Shown piece by piece: positions 35,101 to 48,271 of a stretch of DNA of 64,000 bases; within the stretch, counting starts at the first letter, position 1, and each line of letters begins with the position of its first letter. The translations under genes and the position numbers were made by a program. Origin of the DNA: Saccharum officinarum (lineage: Eukaryota > Streptophyta > Magnoliopsida > Poales > Poaceae); the NCBI GenBank assembly GCA_020631735.1, contig CM036191.1, positions 40,221,335 to 40,285,334 on the forward strand, given 5' to 3'. The notes beneath the pieces were generated by a model. It had not been told where the DNA came from. It ran no database searches and saw only the letters and a program-made list of their open reading frames with translations.

Positions 35101-36191
35101 TGTGATGCTAGCAATGGACATATATTTTTGGCAACCAAAGCCTACAGACTACATGAGCTAACTTATGTCGTACCTGCAAGCAAAATGCTTGCAATGGCAA
35201 GCAAACACATTTTGGAATTCACTTGCTTTCATCAACTAAATCAAATGTGACACAACAATGCTAAATAGGTATTGACATGGTGTTGTAAAGGGTGTCTGCA
35301 ACGATTTAGATATGTCCTAGACAGTAATGCAGCAAGAAAATAAATAAGGTACTGCTCTCCGATTTGGTTAGCCCCATACTACCACTTCTCTAATGTGTAT
35401 CACATACAATTCTACCACAAGTAAAGGTCGCCAAATCCAAGGGCCTCTTGAGGACCAGCATCACATATACAGGCTTGCGTGGGAGCAGCCCCTTTCACCA
35501 CGAGTAGAACTTTAGAAGCACCGGCTGGGGTGGGTAAGGGTGACAGGAAGGGGATCTAGAGCTAGGACGCCAGAGACTAAAGATGCTCACCGTAGTAGAT
35601 CCGATCTGACATTCCTAGAGGACAAGATGCCCAGCTCGCACAAAGATCCCCTCCGCCGTCAGGAGGTCGGCGTCGTCGTCGCACGAGATCCCCTCGAGGC
35701 CTCCATCGTCGGGAGGCCAGCGTCGTGAGTGGCAAGCAGGGACGCCGCGAAGGCCAGCGAGCTCCTCCTGATCTGCACACGCTGATCTCGCTTGGCTCCC
35801 CATGGTCAAGCGACGGTGGCACCGGGAGACACGAGGCGAGCAGCGAGGGGTGGCGGGGTGGAGAAGAGAATGAATGGGAAGCTAGGGTCGGGGGGCTTGC
35901 GGCGGACAGGGGGTGTTCTTTGCAAAACTGCCCGGGATCGCGGGTTGATTTCCGTGTTCATAAAGGGCTTTTTTGCGAGGTAGAGACGGGCCTGTGGCCT
36001 GCGGCCTCGCGCGTCGTCGCTGAAGAAAAGAAGGCACGGGACAGGTGTCGAGCCCAGAAAAGGCCACCAAGGCTCCGTCTAGTTTTTGGAAGAGTAGACA
36101 CGAGAAATTGATTCAACATCGGGGAAGAGTAGACACGAGAAAAGTCGGGGTGAAGAAAAGCTAAGTCTAGGGACTTTTAATCAACCTTAGA
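32169..36191 (-). mobile_element. Second copy: Helitron in LTR c
   Basis: It has the same hairpin and CTAG end at 32169 and the same TC end at 36191 as the first copy. Confidence 0.8.
33014..34448 (-). pseudogene. Second copy: RTE LINE and reverse transcriptase fragment
   Basis: The LINE is flanked by the same 16-bp duplication (32998-33013 and 34449-34464). The open frame (33159-34529, 456 codons) ends ten codons earlier than in the first copy because a TGG near 33160 has become TGA. Three clustered base differences from the first copy around 33985-34000 change the HQ-SALS motif. Confidence 0.9.
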
Positions 36192-36435
36192 TTTTGGAAG
36201 AGTAGACACGAGAGTGACACAATGTAGCAAGAAGAGAGAAGAGCTTCATTCATATCTTAGCTCTCTAGCTAGTCTAGTTTAGGGAGTGAGTGAAGAATAG
36301 TAAGAGTGGAGAAGTACGGGGTTGTCAGCTACCTCCATTTGTAGCGGAAGAAATGCCAGGAATGTCAGCTCCATCTTCACTTGTACCTCGACGTACTTAG
36401 TACTACTTGGAGTACAAAGGTTCGTGTTCTTCTAC

Positions 36436-37246
36436 CACTACAAGAAATATATCATCTTTTGACATTTGATATATGTCATAATACTTGAAAATATGTCATA
36501 GGTCATCATATGTGACACCAAGTTGACGAAAAATGAAACGTCAAAAGATGAGCGTCTTTAATGACAACGTGTGACGTTTAGGTGTTAAAGTCATAACATT
36601 ATGATATTGATTTTAAAGGTCACAAATAATTAAGACATCTCATTTAATGTCATGGGTTTTTTGAGCTTGCCACGTAGGCAGATGCCACGTAGGATGACAC
36701 GTTGCCATAGCGCTGACGTGGCAGACAGGCTCATAATGGGCCGAGCCCATTGTTGTAGCTTATTTTCTGCGTGGCCCATTTCTTGTTTCAATGCTTTTTC
36801 AGCCCATTTCTAAATTATATTTATTTTGGCCCAATCCAACCTATTTAGGCTGAGCCCACGAATGTTTTTACCCAGCTCACATTAATATTTTTGGGCTAGC
36901 CCACATTATTTATGGGCTGTTTAGGCTAAGCCCACACAATATTTTTTGACTGGTCCACAGCTTTTTATTAGGCCAGCCCGCACCATTTTTTTTCTATGCC
37001 TCATTTTTCTCAGGCTAGCCCAAATAAGACAATGCGATTGCAAAACTAAAAGACACAATTTCATTTTCGGATTACCATTCCAGACAATACTGTTCGAAAG
37101 CAAACAAACTCATGTTCGGACATACATATACATTTTCTAATGACCAAATCAAAAGTGACAGATGTATGGCCATATTCTTTTAAACTACTAACAAAACACC
37201 TGCAACAAAATATACTCAGTGGCTAGGGCAAACACCACAAATGCGC
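36436..37246 (+). mobile_element. Second copy: CACTA left end
   Basis: It has the same CACTACAAGAAA end and subterminal TGACA/TGTCA motifs as 15460 onward. Confidence 0.7.
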
Positions 37247-37256
37247 CATTACAACT

Positions 37257-37367
37257 CTAATGGTGAGCTGCAACAGCAAGGGCTCGCTCAGCTTTCTCCT
37301 TGGCCTTGCGAGCAGCAGTTCTGATCTGACGTTGCTTCTCCTTGTAGATCCTATTCCTACGCTGGAA
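37257..37367 (-). pseudogene. Second copy: captured last exon
   Basis: It is identical by eye to 16281-16391, with the same acceptor and TAG stop. Confidence 0.45.
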
Positions 37368-39115
37368 CTGCAGAAGAATTACAGAGCCTCAAGTTAATAA
37401 ATAATATTTCCAACGGCGGAAAATCATGCGTGGAAGCCATGACAGATCTAGGTAGGCAAACACAACTAGGATTGGTGGGGATCTGACATAGGGTTCAGAG
37501 TCGGATGCAGTTCAGCAGTCAAAATGCTCAACTACTACTACGAGTAACAAGAGACAAATTCATGTGCATTCTCTTTGCCTTTTTAAAAAGAAAAGCAGGG
37601 ACGCATCGAATAACCAAGTATGTTTGAAGAGAAAAGGCTTGATTTGCTTTCCTGCGGCGAGCCCAAGCAACGGACCTACACATTGTACCCAAAAATATTT
37701 TTTGCAATCAATACGCGGTACCGTGCTGAAGACTCTGAATTAAGCTGTACCTCGCGAGATGCAAGAAGCCATCCAAGCTTCGAATCCTGGAGGCGGAGGC
37801 GAGCTGCGCGTGCCTCTCCCGTCAGCTCGGTGACGACCCACTAGTCAGGGAAACGAACGGGGATGGCGCCGCGAATAGAACGGCGGCCTCAGTCCTCCTC
37901 CTCCTCACCCCTCCATGGCCGCAAGAGGATAGCGAGGCAGCTGGGTGTGCCTTTCTCCCTCTCCCTCTCCCTCCTCGCCCGCCTCTGCACCTCCTTCTCG
38001 TTGCGGGCCGTCCATCAGTCGCGCGGGCGGGCGAGATCCGCTGCCCACTGCATGCAAGGCCGAGATTCACCGACATTGGTGTGTGCATCGAGATCAACAG
38101 TGCTTGCCGTCGGCACAGATGGAGGGGAACAGTGCAGCAGGCAGGGCGGGGAATGGGAGGGGCGTATCTGCGGCCCAGGCCTCTAGGGCCCAGGCCCTAG
38201 TCGTTGGCCCAATAACATTAATACACCTTATATAATTTTTAGCCCAACAAGGCAATAACCAAGGCCCAACACCACAACAGGCCTCAGCTCTAAGCCTCTC
38301 ACTCGTCTGTCCGTCTCCTTGTCCCTGCTACGCTGCACCCCGCACGAGCCGCGTACACCCCGCGCCCCCGCCGTAGTCCCGCGGGAGGGCAGGAGGCGAG
38401 GAGCTAGCCGCCGCTGCCCTCTGCGTCGCACGCTGCCGGATCCTGGAGCCGTCCATCCCACCGGCATCCCGGCCCGACTCCCTCCGCCGCTCCACGTCCG
38501 CGGCTTCCGCGCAGCACAGGGGGCCGCGCCGGCCGCCCGGTCGCCTCACCGGCTGCCTGCTGACGGTCGCCAGCCTGCGCCCCTCGCCCTCCAGGTCTCT
38601 GGCCCTGACCGGCTGGCCCCCAGCTGCCTAGCTGTGTCCGCCGTGAGGCCATAACCCGTCTGCTAGTCTACTGTGTGCAGTGTGAGCACATTTTTTCCTT
38701 TTTCAATCTCTACTGAATTTCTATTCAGATTCAATATTTCATTTGGATTGAATTGAAATTAGAAATATGAATCTCATCATGTGTGTTGTACAACATTCTT
38801 AGCTTCTTAGAGGCCCTAGTCTTGAGTAAAACCTGGCTCCGCCACTGGGCGGCGGCGACTGGGTGCCAATTTGCTAGAGAGAAGGCAGAGGTAGGACTAG
38901 GAGAATGTTGAACAGTGGTTAGGGTTAGGGAGAGATGCTTATATGCGAAGCAGGGAGGATCTGAGCCATCGGATGAACATATGGACGGCAGATGATGACT
39001 GAGTATAGTTGGGCCTTCGACCCATACTGGGCCGATCAAATATTTTGGGCCACTACTGCAGTTTAATATTCTTTTGTTTTATCTTTATTAGTGCAAAAAC
39101 ATGTCTAAATTCTAA

Positions 39116-40241
39116 TCTAAACCTCCTATAAAGCTAAGACCCACTAAATAATTCTATGCAATTTGATTGGTTCAATCCTGAAAAGTGATGTCATGTGACG
39201 TCATCAAATCAGTTACCCCAACTAAGCCTCATTTATCTCCCACTAGCTATTTCTTTCGAAATAGAAAAAAGTTGTAGCACCTAAACTAAGTATCATAATT
39301 AAAATCCAATTGCAGCATGGTATTCCTCGCAATAAACTCTTCAAAACAAGACCCCACATGGATATATTTCGATAACTTTTTTACAAACATTTAAACAGCC
39401 GTTTCTAAACAAAAAAACCTAGCAAAACTGCATATCACATGGATTACATGTGGTCCTACAAAACATGCATGATTTTATGAAGGAAAACTCCTAAAACTTT
39501 TGGGAGGGGATGACCCTCAGGTATAGTAGGGGTGAGGGGTTCGGGTGGATGAGGTTAGCCTCCCGTACTGGCCGATCCTATAGGTTAGTGACCGTGTTTT
39601 CTTTGATAACCGTTTCTAAGCGAAATCCCATTTTTTAAGAAAAACCTAGCAAAACTGCATATCACATGGATTACATGTGGTCCTCCGAAACATGTATGAT
39701 TTTGTGAAGGAAAACTCCTAGAACTTTTAGGAGGGGGGATGACCCTCAGGTATAGTAGGGGTGAGGGGTTCTGGTGGATGAGATTAATCTCCCGTACTGG
39801 CCGATCCTATAGGTTAGTGACCGTGCTTTCTTTGATAACTATTTCTAAGCAAAAGCCTGTTTCTAAGCAAAAACCTAGCAAAATTACATATCACATGGAT
39901 TATATGTGGTTCTCCGAAACATGTATGATTTTGTGAAGGAAAACTCCTAAAACTTTTGAGAGGGCGATGACCCTCAGGTATAGTAGGGGTGAGGGGTGAG
40001 GGTGGATGAGATTAGTCTCCTGTACTGGTCGATCCTATAGGTTAGTGACCGTGTTTTCTTTGATATGGTTTTTGTTGTCTTTAGTTACACCTTTAGCAAA
40101 AAAACTAAATTTGTTCTCTGCTTATATCGCATATATACTTATGTATTATACACCAACGAGATTCCTTCTATATCCTATTTCTCCTAACTTAATTCAAATT
40201 ACTCTTACATTCCCGTAGCAACGCACGGAGAATTCACCTAG
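39116..40241 (+). mobile_element. Second copy: small Helitron with tandem repeats
   Basis: It has the same TC start and hairpin-CTAG end as 18140-19264; the tandem array lies at about 39418-40062. It is one base longer, in a G run. Confidence 0.75.
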
Positions 40242-40444
40242 TCAATATTGTATATATGAGTCCTATGCGCCTTAACACAATTTTTATGTAAACTACACTA
40301 CACAAGTAGTGTTACTTACGATTTTTGAGAACTTTTGAAGTGGTTTTCCATTTTCTAAGGTTTAAGTGAATTTTTATGCGGCATGGAAAGTAACTCAATT
40401 TAAACTACATGTCATGATGGACAATGTTCAAAAATTAGACCAAA

Positions 40445-40516
40445 CACTACTACAAAAAAGATACGTAGCAGCGCCTCTTTTTTTAAATCCGATTTTGTAG
40501 GGGCAGCGTTGAATAG
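40445..40516 (+). mobile_element. Second copy: second CACTA terminal fragment
   Basis: It matches 19468-19539 and is cut at the same point by the chromovirus LTR. Confidence 0.65.
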
Positions 40517-42137
40517 TGTAACACCCTAAATTCTGCATTGTTTCAAAATAGATAAAATTGATTTAATTATGTATTTGTTTGTGCATTCAAATTTAGGGAA
40601 TAATAAATTTGGTGAAAATAAAATAAATCATAAGGATTAGTTACATGTTGATGCATTCATGCCGATGCATTTTATTTATTGTGGTGACTGGTTTTTATCT
40701 CTTTGCTAAAAGGTTTAAAAATCATTTTTGAGATTGGATTTGGAAAAGCAATTTAGAAAAAGAATAAATTCTTTCCTCCCTCTCTCCCTCCAATTCGGCC
40801 TGTTGGCCCGATCATCCCCGCCGGCCCGTTTTCCCTCTCCCTCTTCTCATTCGGCCGAAGCCCAGCCGGCCCCTTTTCTTTTCCCTCACTCTCCCTTCCT
40901 ATTTCCTGGGTCGGCCCATCACCGACCGGTAACCACCAGCACCCTTCTCTACTCCTCTGTGTCAATGACACGTCGGGCCCGCCTGTCGGCGCCGTCTCCC
41001 ACCTCCGTCGTTCGAACTCGCACGCACGGAGACACAACTGTCGCCCGCGCTCACGTTTTCGTGTCGTGGGAGTCTTTGCCCGCGCCCTAGCCTCTATAAA
41101 TGGGAGCCAGACCCCGTCGCCACCCCCTGCTGTAGTTTCCTCCTCGCTCGCTCGAGTTCGCCGCACTGCAACCCTAGCCGAGCATGTCGCCGGAGCTGCC
41201 GCAGCCATAGTCGTCGTCCACCGCTTCACCGTCGAAATGAGTGAGTCGCCGCGCACCTCCACGCGGTAGCGGACCTCCTCACTCCATTCTCCCTTTTTCC
41301 CTCCCTCTCTTTTGCTCACAAATCGACACCGAACCACCGCAGGAGGCCGACGACCGCCTCAGTGAGCACTCTACCGTCTCCGTTCATCCTCCGACTGATT
41401 TGGGGTCCATGGTGAGCTCGCCTTCATCTCCGCTCTCTCCCAGTGCTTTTGATTCATCAAATCATGGCCATAAGCCCTATTCGCATGCTTGATGGTGAGC
41501 TCTTGCCGCCAGCCATGGTGCGCACGCCGCGCGGGCCACTCCTCGGCCGCGTGTTGTCCCGGGGTGAGCTCGCCATCGTCCCCGCATCATCCCAGTGGCC
41601 TCGGTGTTCGGTTTGGTGGCCCGTAGGCCCCGTTTCCCCCGCACTGGCAAGCTCTTCGCCGCAGACAATGGTTGTGCCGCCGCGACCGCCACTGTTCCGG
41701 CTGGCCAACCACCCCTCCTTTCCCCTCATCTAATCGTAGTCGTCCAAATCAAATCCAACGGCTAAATGCAGTAAACGGTGTATACCTTTTGAGCCTCATG
41801 AATCCCCATGTTATGCTTGTGGAGTACAAAATGTACTCACGCTTGTTTATTTTTAATACTTTGGAAAAATCCCGGATGGGTACCAGATTGCTAGAGATTG
41901 GAGCAAACAGGCTTGTGATCAACCAGTCAGTTGTCCCTATGGAGTGGAGTCTTCACCTAAAGACCAGAGTTGTCTTTCTGTTGTTTGCTTTATAAGGTTA
42001 TATCTTTTATAATAAGTACGTTATATATTGAACATTGTCTTTTGATATTACCCTTATTTGTTGCTATATGTGAGATTTGACTTCCTGGGCTCACATATGG
42101 TGTGTATCTGGTTTTGTTCTTAAAACCGGGTGCTACA
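40517..42137 (+). mobile_element. Second copy: chromovirus 5' LTR
   Basis: It matches 19540-21160, with the primer-binding site at 42141-42152. Confidence 0.85.
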
Positions 42138-44118
42138 AAGTGGTATCAGAGCAATGCTGACTGTAGGACACAAGCCTAGATAGGAATTGGCCGTCTTAAG
42201 GTTTAGGAATTGCTATAACACCCTTGTTCTATAAACCTTGATATTACTCCTCTATTATTTCTGTACCCTTGATATTCATCTCCTCCTTGATACTTGTTTA
42301 AGCCTTTGTTCTCATCTTCACTCCTTGCTTTGATATGCTCTTAGAATCTTCTCTCTTACCATCTTCCTACGACATCGGAAGCAGAGCTTTAGGATATTTG
42401 CCCTTAATATGAATAGAACGATAGTATCACAAGCTGAGTCAATGATTGAAGTATGCACCTTAATTGCTTATTGAATTGTCATTATGCATGTGCTTGTTTT
42501 GGATCTTTGTAATGATTGTAATGATCTTGTGGGGATTGTCCACAATTTTATTGAGTCTATAGGCCTAAGGCATAAGGATTAATGAAGTAAATATGTGGGT
42601 TTTGGTTTTCTCCTGTTTTATCAATCCTGTTTTCCCGAGCAGTCTGTGTTCTTCATGATATATCTCTAGATCTGGAAGTAAATATGCGGGTTTTGGTTTT
42701 CTCCTGTTTTATCAATCCTGTTTTCCCGAGCAGTCTGTGTTCTTCATGATATATCTCCAGATCTGGACATCCAAAAGTTATGAAACTTTTATGGATAAAA
42801 GTAGACTCTTGTATGTTTCATCTGCCGCTGGAATCACTTCTATAGCTATTTGGTTTGGAAGTTATGAAAATCACAAGACGATATAGCTGTGCTGTCTGAA
42901 ACCTGGAGTAGTTTTTGTGGTGCATAGTTTTCGACCAAATTATGTTTGGAATCAGGAAAAGTGTTCTATACAAAAGTTGTAGAGGATTTCAACAGCTTTC
43001 CAACAGTATAAACTACAACTTCATTGGATTAACAGAATAGGAGTTACAGCTATTTTTCTGCGCTGTTGTTTTCTTGCTCATGAGAAGTTTTAGGTTATTT
43101 GATCATACCCTTGCTCATGAGTTTCTTTGAGATGTCAGAAGGCCTTCATGCTAGTTACTTTATCGAGAAGAAGGAGCAACCTACACTTTGGTGTCCCCTG
43201 GTTGATCTTTTCTTAAGGGGGGTAGCCGAGTGAAGAAGTAACAAGAGGAAGGTTTCTTACATTCAAATACTCCACCTGGAAGAATTAGTTATCCCTATGG
43301 TTGAGAAGTCACCATCAAGCGCAGTTGGGTGTTCAAACTTCAACATACCCAAGACAAGCCAGTGGCAAGGAGATATGGTACATCTATAGTTGGTTCTACG
43401 GAGACAAAAAAAACTCATTGTGACATCAAATATGGCAAGTAAGTTTTGATCGAAGAAAGCTCCCTACATGGATAGGTTATCTTTAATGGTGAAAATATGG
43501 TGAAGAACTTGAGAAAGTTAATGATGTGTTGACTTGGAACCCATCAAGGGCATAGAGATGACTTGGAGTTACCTTGGAGTAGTGAGATTTTATTAGAGAT
43601 TCATTGGAGACATTATAATCATGGACATAAGGAGGACATCGTCTACAAGGACCGTAAGAATCTAAAGGATACCTTCACTAAGTTGGTTTTGATCTTGTGA
43701 GATCATCGATGAATTAGAGCCGTCAAGGATTATGACATGGAAGTGTGTTATCGTCCGGAGAAGCAAAATTTTTTGCTGATGCTCCTAGCATAAATAGTGT
43801 GCTAGGGAGGTTCGGCGACACCAAGGTTGAGTTGTGTGAGAAACTTGAGTGATGTCACCTATACTACAGAGTTGGTAATAATAGTGTTCACCTTGGAACA
43901 AAAGGAATTGCAAAGGTCAATTGGAGGTAATGGCATAAAGGACTAAGTGATTGTGCTTAAGAGTTGATCAAGCTAATAGGAGCAAGGTTGTAACAACGTG
44001 CAAGCTACCGCGTGATCGTTGTGAGAAAATGAAGAAGATCCAAAGGCAGAGTATCTACATCTCTTTGATCACCGTCTTCCGAATCTTGAGGACGAGATTC
44101 CTCTTAAGGGGGTAGAAT
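42138..44118 (+). pseudogene. Second copy: degenerate chromovirus interior
   Basis: It matches 21161-23140, including the 91-bp tandem duplication at 42584-42765 and the RNase H remnant near 43620-43780. Confidence 0.65.
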
Positions 44119-46249
44119 TGTAACACCCTAAATTTTGCATTGTTTCAAAATAGATAAAATTGATTTAATTATGTATTTGTTTGTGCATTCAAATTTAGGG
44201 AATAATAAAATTTGGTGAAAATAAAATAAATCATAAGGATTAGTTACATGTTGATGCATTCATGCCGATGCATTTTATTTATTGTGGTGACTGGTTTTTA
44301 TGTTTTTGCTAAAAGGTTTAAAAATCATTTTTGAGATTGGATTTGAAAAAGCAATTTAGAAAAAGAAGAAATTCTTTCCTCCCTCTCTCCCTCCAATTCG
44401 GCCTGTTGGCCCAATCATCCCCGCCGGCCCGTTTTCCCTCTCCCTCTTCTCATTTGGCCGAAGCCTAGCCGGCCTCTTTTCTTTTCCCTCACTCTCCCTT
44501 CCTATTTCCTGGGCCGGCCCATCACCGACCGGTAACCACCAGCACCCTTCTCTACTCCTCTGTGTCACTGACATGTCAGGCCCGCCTATCGGCGCCGTCT
44601 CCCACCTCCGTCGTTCGAACTCGCACACACGGAGACGCAACTACCGCCCGCGGCCACATTTTTGCGTCATGGGAGTCTTTGCCCGCGCCCCGGTCTCTAT
44701 AAATGGGAGCCAGACCCCATCGCCACCATCCTGCTGTAGTTTCCTCCTCGCTCGCTCGAGTTCGCCGCACTGCAACCATAGCCGAGCATGTCGCCGGAGC
44801 TGCCGCAGCCATAGTCGTCGTCCACCGCTTCACCGTCGAATTGAGTGAGTCGCCGCGCACCTCCACACGGTAGCGGACCTCCTCGCTCCATTCTCCCTCT
44901 TTCCCTCCCTCTCTTTTGCTCACAAATCGACACCGAACCACCGCAGGAGGCCGACGACCGCCTCAGTGAGCACTCTGCCGTCTCCGTTCATCCTCCGACC
45001 GATTTGGGGGCCTTGGTGAGCTCGCCTTCATCTCCACTCTCTCCCAGTGCTTTTGATTCATCAAATCATGGCCATAGGCCCTATTCGCATGCTTGATGGT
45101 GAGCTCTTGCCGCCGGCCATGGCGCGCACGCCGCGCGGGCCACTCCTCGGCCGCGTGTTGTCCCGGGGTGAGCTCGCCGTCGTCCCCGCATCATCCTAGT
45201 GGCCTCGGTGGTCGGTTTGGTGGCCCGTAGGCCCCGTTTCCCCCGCACTGGCAAGCTCTTCGCCGCCGACAATGGTTGTGCCGCCGCGACCGCCACTGTT
45301 CCGGCTGGCCAACCACCCCTCCTTTCCCCTCATCTAATCGTAGCCGTCCAAATCAAATCCAACGACCGAAGTCGCGCCGTACACTTCGCTCGGCTGTTTT
45401 CATAAAGAGCCCCTCGGTTTATTGCATATCCAACCCGCTGTCCTTGGCATACTCCCGGAATACACATTCTCATTTTGAAAACGTAGTTTCTTCGGTTTAA
45501 ACGAAAAATACGTTTTCAGATTAATTACAGAATTGCCACTGCACTAAAACGCTTATAAAATCGTCGTTTTAGCTCCGATTCGACCCGTTCAACTTGCGTT
45601 AGGTTCGTAATTTCATAACCTATGCATTAATGCCACTGTTAGTAAGGTTTGCAACATTTAAAATTCTTGATTAGGTTAAGTTAATTAACTCGCTATAGGA
45701 ATCTCGTTTAATTCATATCTTTCGCGTTTTAGCTCCGATTTTCGTGATCTTCACGTTGATGTGATCGTAGCGAGACGTAGAATATTTTCATAAACTTTTT
45801 ATCTTGTTTTTATACTGCTGGTGTACTGTTCTAATTATATATTTGTTTGCTATGCATGAATGCTCCTGAAATATGTATGTTGCCGTGTTGGTCGAGTTCA
45901 GACGGTGAGGAGTACGTTGGGAACCCGGGATACTTCGAAGATCAACAGGACCAGCAGGAGTTTATTAACCAAGGCAAGTATAGCATGGGCTTACCTTGAT
46001 GTCCTATTCATTATATAATCTACTCATTATGCATGTGTCCAATATTGCTCGACTATAAGGACTTCCTAGCTAATTGATGACCTGTACCTTGATTCCTATG
46101 GGGTTATCTACATATGGGTAGAATGCTAGTGCTCTATTCAAACATGATCAATACTATGATTAATGGAACAAATGGATAAACATGATGGTAATAATTGAAC
46201 TATAGGGTGATGGTGCAAATGATGTCGATCATGTTGCCCTAAACCCTCC
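44119..46249 (+). mobile_element. Second copy: chromovirus 3' LTR, interrupted at 46250
   Basis: This is the longer view of the second LTR. It continues past the point where the first contig stops and is then interrupted by the SIRE-like LTR at 46250. The LTR 3' end (GGGTGCTACA) is not seen and should lie to the right of the window. Confidence 0.8.
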
Positions 46250-46950
46250 TGAAAGGATCAAGATGCCCAAGAGGGGGGGTGAATTGGGCTTCTATAAAAA
46301 TTAATTGCAAGAATTAAATCCTACAAGCCAAACTTCACCCCTAGTGCCTACTAGTGTTCCTTGTGATTCTACCGGTAAAAGTTTTGCACCCTAAGTTCCA
46401 ATCCTAGTCTAGCAAGGCAATTCTAGGAAAGTAAACAAGCAATGAAAGTAATACACGAAAGTAAATGCTTGAAAGTAAGGGTTAGGAACACGGCGATGTT
46501 TTTCCGAGGTATCGGAGAGTCGCCACTCCCCACTAGTCCTCGTTGGAGCACCCGCGCAAGGGTGTAGCTCCCCCTTGATCCGCGCAAGGATCAATTGCTC
46601 TCTACGGGCTGATTCTTTGACACTCCATCGTGGTGAATCGCCTAAAACCGCTCACAACATGAGTTGGATCATCCACAGCTCGCCGGATGATCACCAAAGT
46701 CCCAATCACCACCAAACCGTCTAGGTGATGGCGATCACCAAGAGTAACAAGCTAGAACTCTCACTTGACCACAACAAGCCTAATGAGAAGATGGATGCAC
46801 ACTTGCTACTCTCTAGTCACTAATGAGGGATCTCAAGCTTTGATTCTCAAAACACTACCCTCACTAGGGCTCTTGCACTCCCTTGCACTTGAAAGGTGTT
46901 TCTCAGCTGAACAAATGAGCAAGAGACCTCTAAAAGAGGTGGAGGGGATA

Positions 46951-46958
46951 TATTTATA
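46951..46958 (-). promoter_or_regulatory. TATA box of the SIRE-like LTR
   Basis: TATAAATA on the minus strand lies just downstream, in transcription direction, of the GACCGGACGCG array at 47010-47408. Confidence 0.6.
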
Positions 46959-47009
46959 CACCCCACAGACAAATCCAACCGTTACCAGCCAACTCAGCAA
47001 AACACGCAC

Positions 47010-47408
47010 TGACCGGACGCGCCGGTTGACGTGACCGGACGCGCCGGTCGAGTGTAACGGTCGAAAACCAGAACAAAACCGCTGAGTGACCGGACGCACC
47101 AATCAGGGGTGACCGGACGCGTCCGATCATGCAAGAACCTTACTGTACTTTAACCTGATGCTCGACCGCGTCCGGTCAGTGATGACCGAACACGTCAGGT
47201 GAGCTAAGTACCTTACTGGAACGTGACCGGACGCGTCCGATCATTTTCCAGTCGTGTCCGATTAGACTTTTACCCTCTGAAACACGTGTCAGACTGATCA
47301 ACGCGTCCAGTCCTCGCAGGGACCACGTCTGGTCAACCAGGTTGAAAACACAGTGACTGTTAGTACTGATCGGATGCGTCCGGTCATGACAGAGACCGCG
47401 TCCGGTCA
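47010..47408. repeat. GACCGGACGCG palindrome array in the SIRE-like LTR
   Basis: About ten full or half copies of GACCGGACGCG(T/C)CCGGTC-type motifs lie in 400 bp. Several have decayed by C-to-T or G-to-A change (GACCGAACACG, GATCGGATGCG). The array is upstream of the minus-strand TATA box. Confidence 0.8.
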
Positions 47409-47849
47409 AGGGTAAACAGCTCAAATGACTTTGAAACGCGACATAACTTGAACCAAGTTGCTTCCAACTGAAATTCGAGCTTTTCTTGAGCTACCTAGTG
47501 CTAAGTTTGACAAGTGTGCACCACACCTAAACAAAAGACTCACCTAGGTCAAGCTACTCGTTCATGCCCCCCTTTATAGTATGGCCAAAGGAAAAAAAGC
47601 GAAGATCCTAACGACTATTCCGGATGTAACTCAACACCTTAACATCCGAAAATAACCGTCCTTAATCTTGTCGTTGATCCTTTGAAAACCGAAACGATTT
47701 CCATCAAGGGGCATGAATTCCATAGTGCCCAAAGTGGTTATCAACACCATGACCTAACTTATCAGAGTTTCTGCAAAACACACGTTAGTCATGGTAGTAA
47801 TCTATTGTCATCAATTGCCAAAACCAACTCCTAGGGCCTAGTTGCTTTC

Positions 47850-48250
47850 AATCTCCCCCTTTTTGGTGATTGATGACAACACTTAGATTCAGAGGATTTA
47901 ATAGTTGAGGTTTTCAAACATGCTTGGTTCACATAAACAAAAAGTTGTAAGCACAAGGGGTTAGGAAATGCTTATGTGTTCCAAGCCAACCGAGTGTACT
48001 CACAAGATAAAACATGAAGAGTTAGTACACAAAAAAACATAGCTCATATGAAATCAGAGTAAGGCACGGAAGCACAACCTTATGAGCTAGAACCAATTAA
48101 GTGACATGATATATAAAAAAAGGCTCACAAGCACACTTGTCACAAAATGCAGGGTGAGAAATTAAACATGATGCATGAATGTAGCACACAAAGAAAATGA
48201 AACCCTCTATCAATACTCCCCCTGAATCTACTCTCACTCCCCCTTTGGCA
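47850..48250 (-). mobile_element. Polypurine tract and 3' noncoding region of the SIRE-like element
   Basis: It starts with the purine tract (CCAAAAAGGGGGAGA on the minus strand) and then AT-rich sequence with no frame. Two more GGGGGAG-like tracts occur near 48215-48245. Confidence 0.65.
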
Positions 48251-48271
48251 TCAAACGCCAAAAAAACAAAA

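Larger units (their letters stand above)
25337..46210. repeat. Second copy of 4349-25236 (probable contig-overlap duplication)
   Basis: All features from the gag remnant to the second chromovirus LTR recur in the same order with an offset of 20974-20989. Differences are single bases, many of them C/T or G/A, and homopolymer length changes, which are denser near the two contig ends (25.3-29 kb and around 25.19-25.23 kb). Both copies end exactly at the N run. A real tandem duplication is the alternative. Confidence 0.9.
46250..47849 (-). mobile_element. 3' LTR of a SIRE-like element
   Basis: On the plus strand it starts TGAAAGGATC and ends TTGCTTTCA, with TGAAAG/CTTTCA inverted termini, and is followed by ATCTCCCCCTTTTT, the complement of a polypurine tract. 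This places the element on the minus strand with this LTR as its 3' copy. It interrupts the chromovirus LTR; the five bases before it are CCTCC. It shares the GAGGGGGGTGAAT stretch, the palindrome array and the TATA arrangement with the gag-only family at 51406, so the two families are related. Confidence 0.8.

Noticed and set aside
25337..46210. Genuine tandem segmental duplication of 20.9 kb
   Set aside because: Not excluded, but less likely because both copies end exactly at the N gap and differ mostly by transitions and homopolymer lengths.
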